35,760 bases of DNA from Clostridiaceae bacterium (GTDB lineage: Bacteria > Bacillota > Clostridia > DUPQ01). Of this stretch, positions 35,050 through 35,760 are shown in pieces. Position 1 is the stretch's first letter; each line of letters opens with the position of its first letter. A program made the position numbers and the translations under genes. Location of the stretch: the NCBI GenBank assembly GCA_012838235.1, contig DUPQ01000059.1, positions 1 through 35,760 of the forward strand. Direction: 5' to 3'. Under the pieces are notes generated by a model. It was given only the letters and a program-made list of their open reading frames with translations, made no database searches and had not been told where the DNA came from.

Positions 35050-35066
35050 AACAGCTTTTATTTTTC
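35041..35066 (+). terminator. Rho-independent terminator of the sulfatase operon
   Basis: AAGCTGT (35041-35047), loop AGA, ACAGCTT (35051-35057), then TTATTTTTC. The sulfatase stop codon lies inside the hairpin, so the gene and its terminator overlap. Confidence 0.8.
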
Positions 35067-35109
35067 TTATCTTTTTTTATTTATATATATCAATGTTTTA
35101 TATATTGAA

Positions 35110-35427
35110 CTACTCTAAGAAAAACACCTTTCTCATCAGCGGCTGAGCTTTGGTAACGGGATCCATCTCCATAACCATGACATCCTTCATGTACTCATTC
35201 CATTTATCCACTATGGGACTTTCCGCCTGAACTTTTGCGGCATATTCCACACCGTGTTCACACTCATAGTATCCGAATAAATCGTTATTGTTGTACCAGA
35301 TGGTATAATTCTTTATTCCCGCTTTCTTAAGCAACTTTACCATTTCCGGCCAAATCTCATCATGCCTTCTGATATATTCATCCAGCATTCCTTCTTTTAC
35401 TTTAGCTCTCCATGCGTATCTTTCCAT
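35110..35427 (-). CDS. rhaM: L-rhamnose mutarotase
   Basis: A 105-residue protein that interconverts the anomers of L-rhamnose or a similar sugar. Family features are clear: RRHDEIWPEM with H22, the position of the catalytic His in E. coli RhaM, then YTIWYNNNDLFGYYE, KWNEYM and the terminal RKVFFLE. The start at 35427 is set by GGAGG 5 bp upstream; a longer frame to 35514 would overlap the preceding gene. No rhamnose kinase, isomerase or aldolase is visible here, so it may act on another 6-deoxy sugar linked to the sulfatase operon, which is convergent. Confidence 0.9.
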   Translation of the reverse strand: MERYAWRAKVKEGMLDEYIRRHDEIWPEMVKLLKKAGIKNYTIWYNNNDLFGYYECEHGVEYAAKVQAESPIVDKWNEYMKDVMVMEMDPVTKAQPLMRKVFFLE

Positions 35428-35440
35428 AAAGTCCTCCGCT

Positions 35441-35760
35441 TTATAACAACTGCTGCAGTATGTCTTCCAGTATCCCGTCCGCCAAACCGTTGGGTACCTG
35501 ACAGGTTGCGGCATTCATAAGTCCTCCCCCGCCGTGTTTCTTGCATATTGCGGACAGATCCTTGTTTGAACTCCTGTTTACAATGGATTTTCCCAGTGTA
35601 AATACGGTATTCCTCTTTTTCAGGCCCCACATCTCATGAATGGATACCGTGGCTTGCGGAAACAGAGTATATACATAAAATCTGTTGCCTACATATATGG
35701 GATCGCAGTTCTTCAAGTGAAGTATTACCACATCCTTAACCACTTCCGCACAACCTTTTA
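35441..35760 (-). CDS. DHH-family phosphoesterase, C-terminal part (partial)
   Basis: The reading frame is open to the window edge, so only the last 106 or so codons are seen. The KHGGGGLMNAA segment matches the DHHA1 C-terminal motif (GGGGHxxAA) of DHH phosphoesterases such as nanoRNases, although the usual His after the Gly run is Leu here. A preceding SIVNRSSNKDLSAI matches the strand before that motif. The N-terminal DHH catalytic domain must lie beyond 35760. The stop is 13 bp before rhaM, so the two genes are likely cotranscribed. The substrate may be a short nucleotide or other phosphate compound; with such a short fragment confidence is moderate. Confidence 0.6.
   Translation of the reverse strand, partial: KGCAEVVKDVVILHLKNCDPIYVGNRFYVYTLFPQATVSIHEMWGLKKRNTVFTLGKSIVNRSSNKDLSAICKKHGGGGLMNAATCQVPNGLADGILEDILQQLL

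Overview
The window looks like chromosomal DNA of a low-GC Gram-positive anaerobe of the Clostridia (Bacillota), perhaps a gut Lachnospiraceae relative. This rests on AT-rich codon use, strong AGGAGG-type ribosome binding sites, sigma-A-like TTGACA/TATAAT promoters, a clostridial-type HflX with an N-terminal extension, and a Cys-type (anaerobically matured) sulfatase. The genus cannot be named from the sequence alone. I saw no phage genes, transposase, CRISPR array or rRNA.

Layout. 1-4615: a Type III restriction-modification pair whose methyltransferase begins directly at its catalytic DPPYNTG motif, as if its N-terminus were replaced. 4760-7952: divergent nagA and an isomerase/oxidoreductase pair for sugar breakdown. 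8075-12835: a small XRE regulator, then a minus-strand tldD-tldE-hflX operon. 13055-14059: a membrane-anchored surface protein with a Thr-Pro stalk. 14056-18258: minus-strand MtaA-like methyltransferase, M28 peptidase and ABC-F ATPase genes. 18509-21337: an orphan D12-class DNA adenine methyltransferase, tRNA-Gly(CCC), and a two-gene XRE/nucleotidyltransferase module resembling a toxin-antitoxin pair. 21364-27131: a minus-strand operon cysC-cysD-cysN-TSUP transporter-pnuC-like, divergent from a PAPS-type sulfotransferase gene. 27119-35049: a large alkaline-phosphatase-superfamily hydrolase (minus strand) and a five-gene plus-strand operon: TIM-barrel isomerase, sulfatase-like protein with Thr in place of the catalytic Cys, two Gfo/Idh/MocA oxidoreductases, and a Cys-type sulfatase. 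The window ends in rhaM and a partial DHH-family phosphoesterase.

How the genes fit together. The most interesting unit is 21364-35049. CysD/CysN and CysC would make APS and then PAPS, but no PAPS/APS reductase or sulfite reductase is present here, while a PAPS-binding-type sulfotransferase sits across a shared 331-bp control region with palindromic sites. This suggests sulfate activation for sulfation of a product rather than for cysteine synthesis. Next to it lies an operon that could remove sulfate or phosphate esters and oxidise or isomerise sugars. The region may therefore both write and erase sulfate esters, or use a sulfated or phosphorylated host glycan or polyol. The substrate is unknown and the link between the two halves is inference from gene order.
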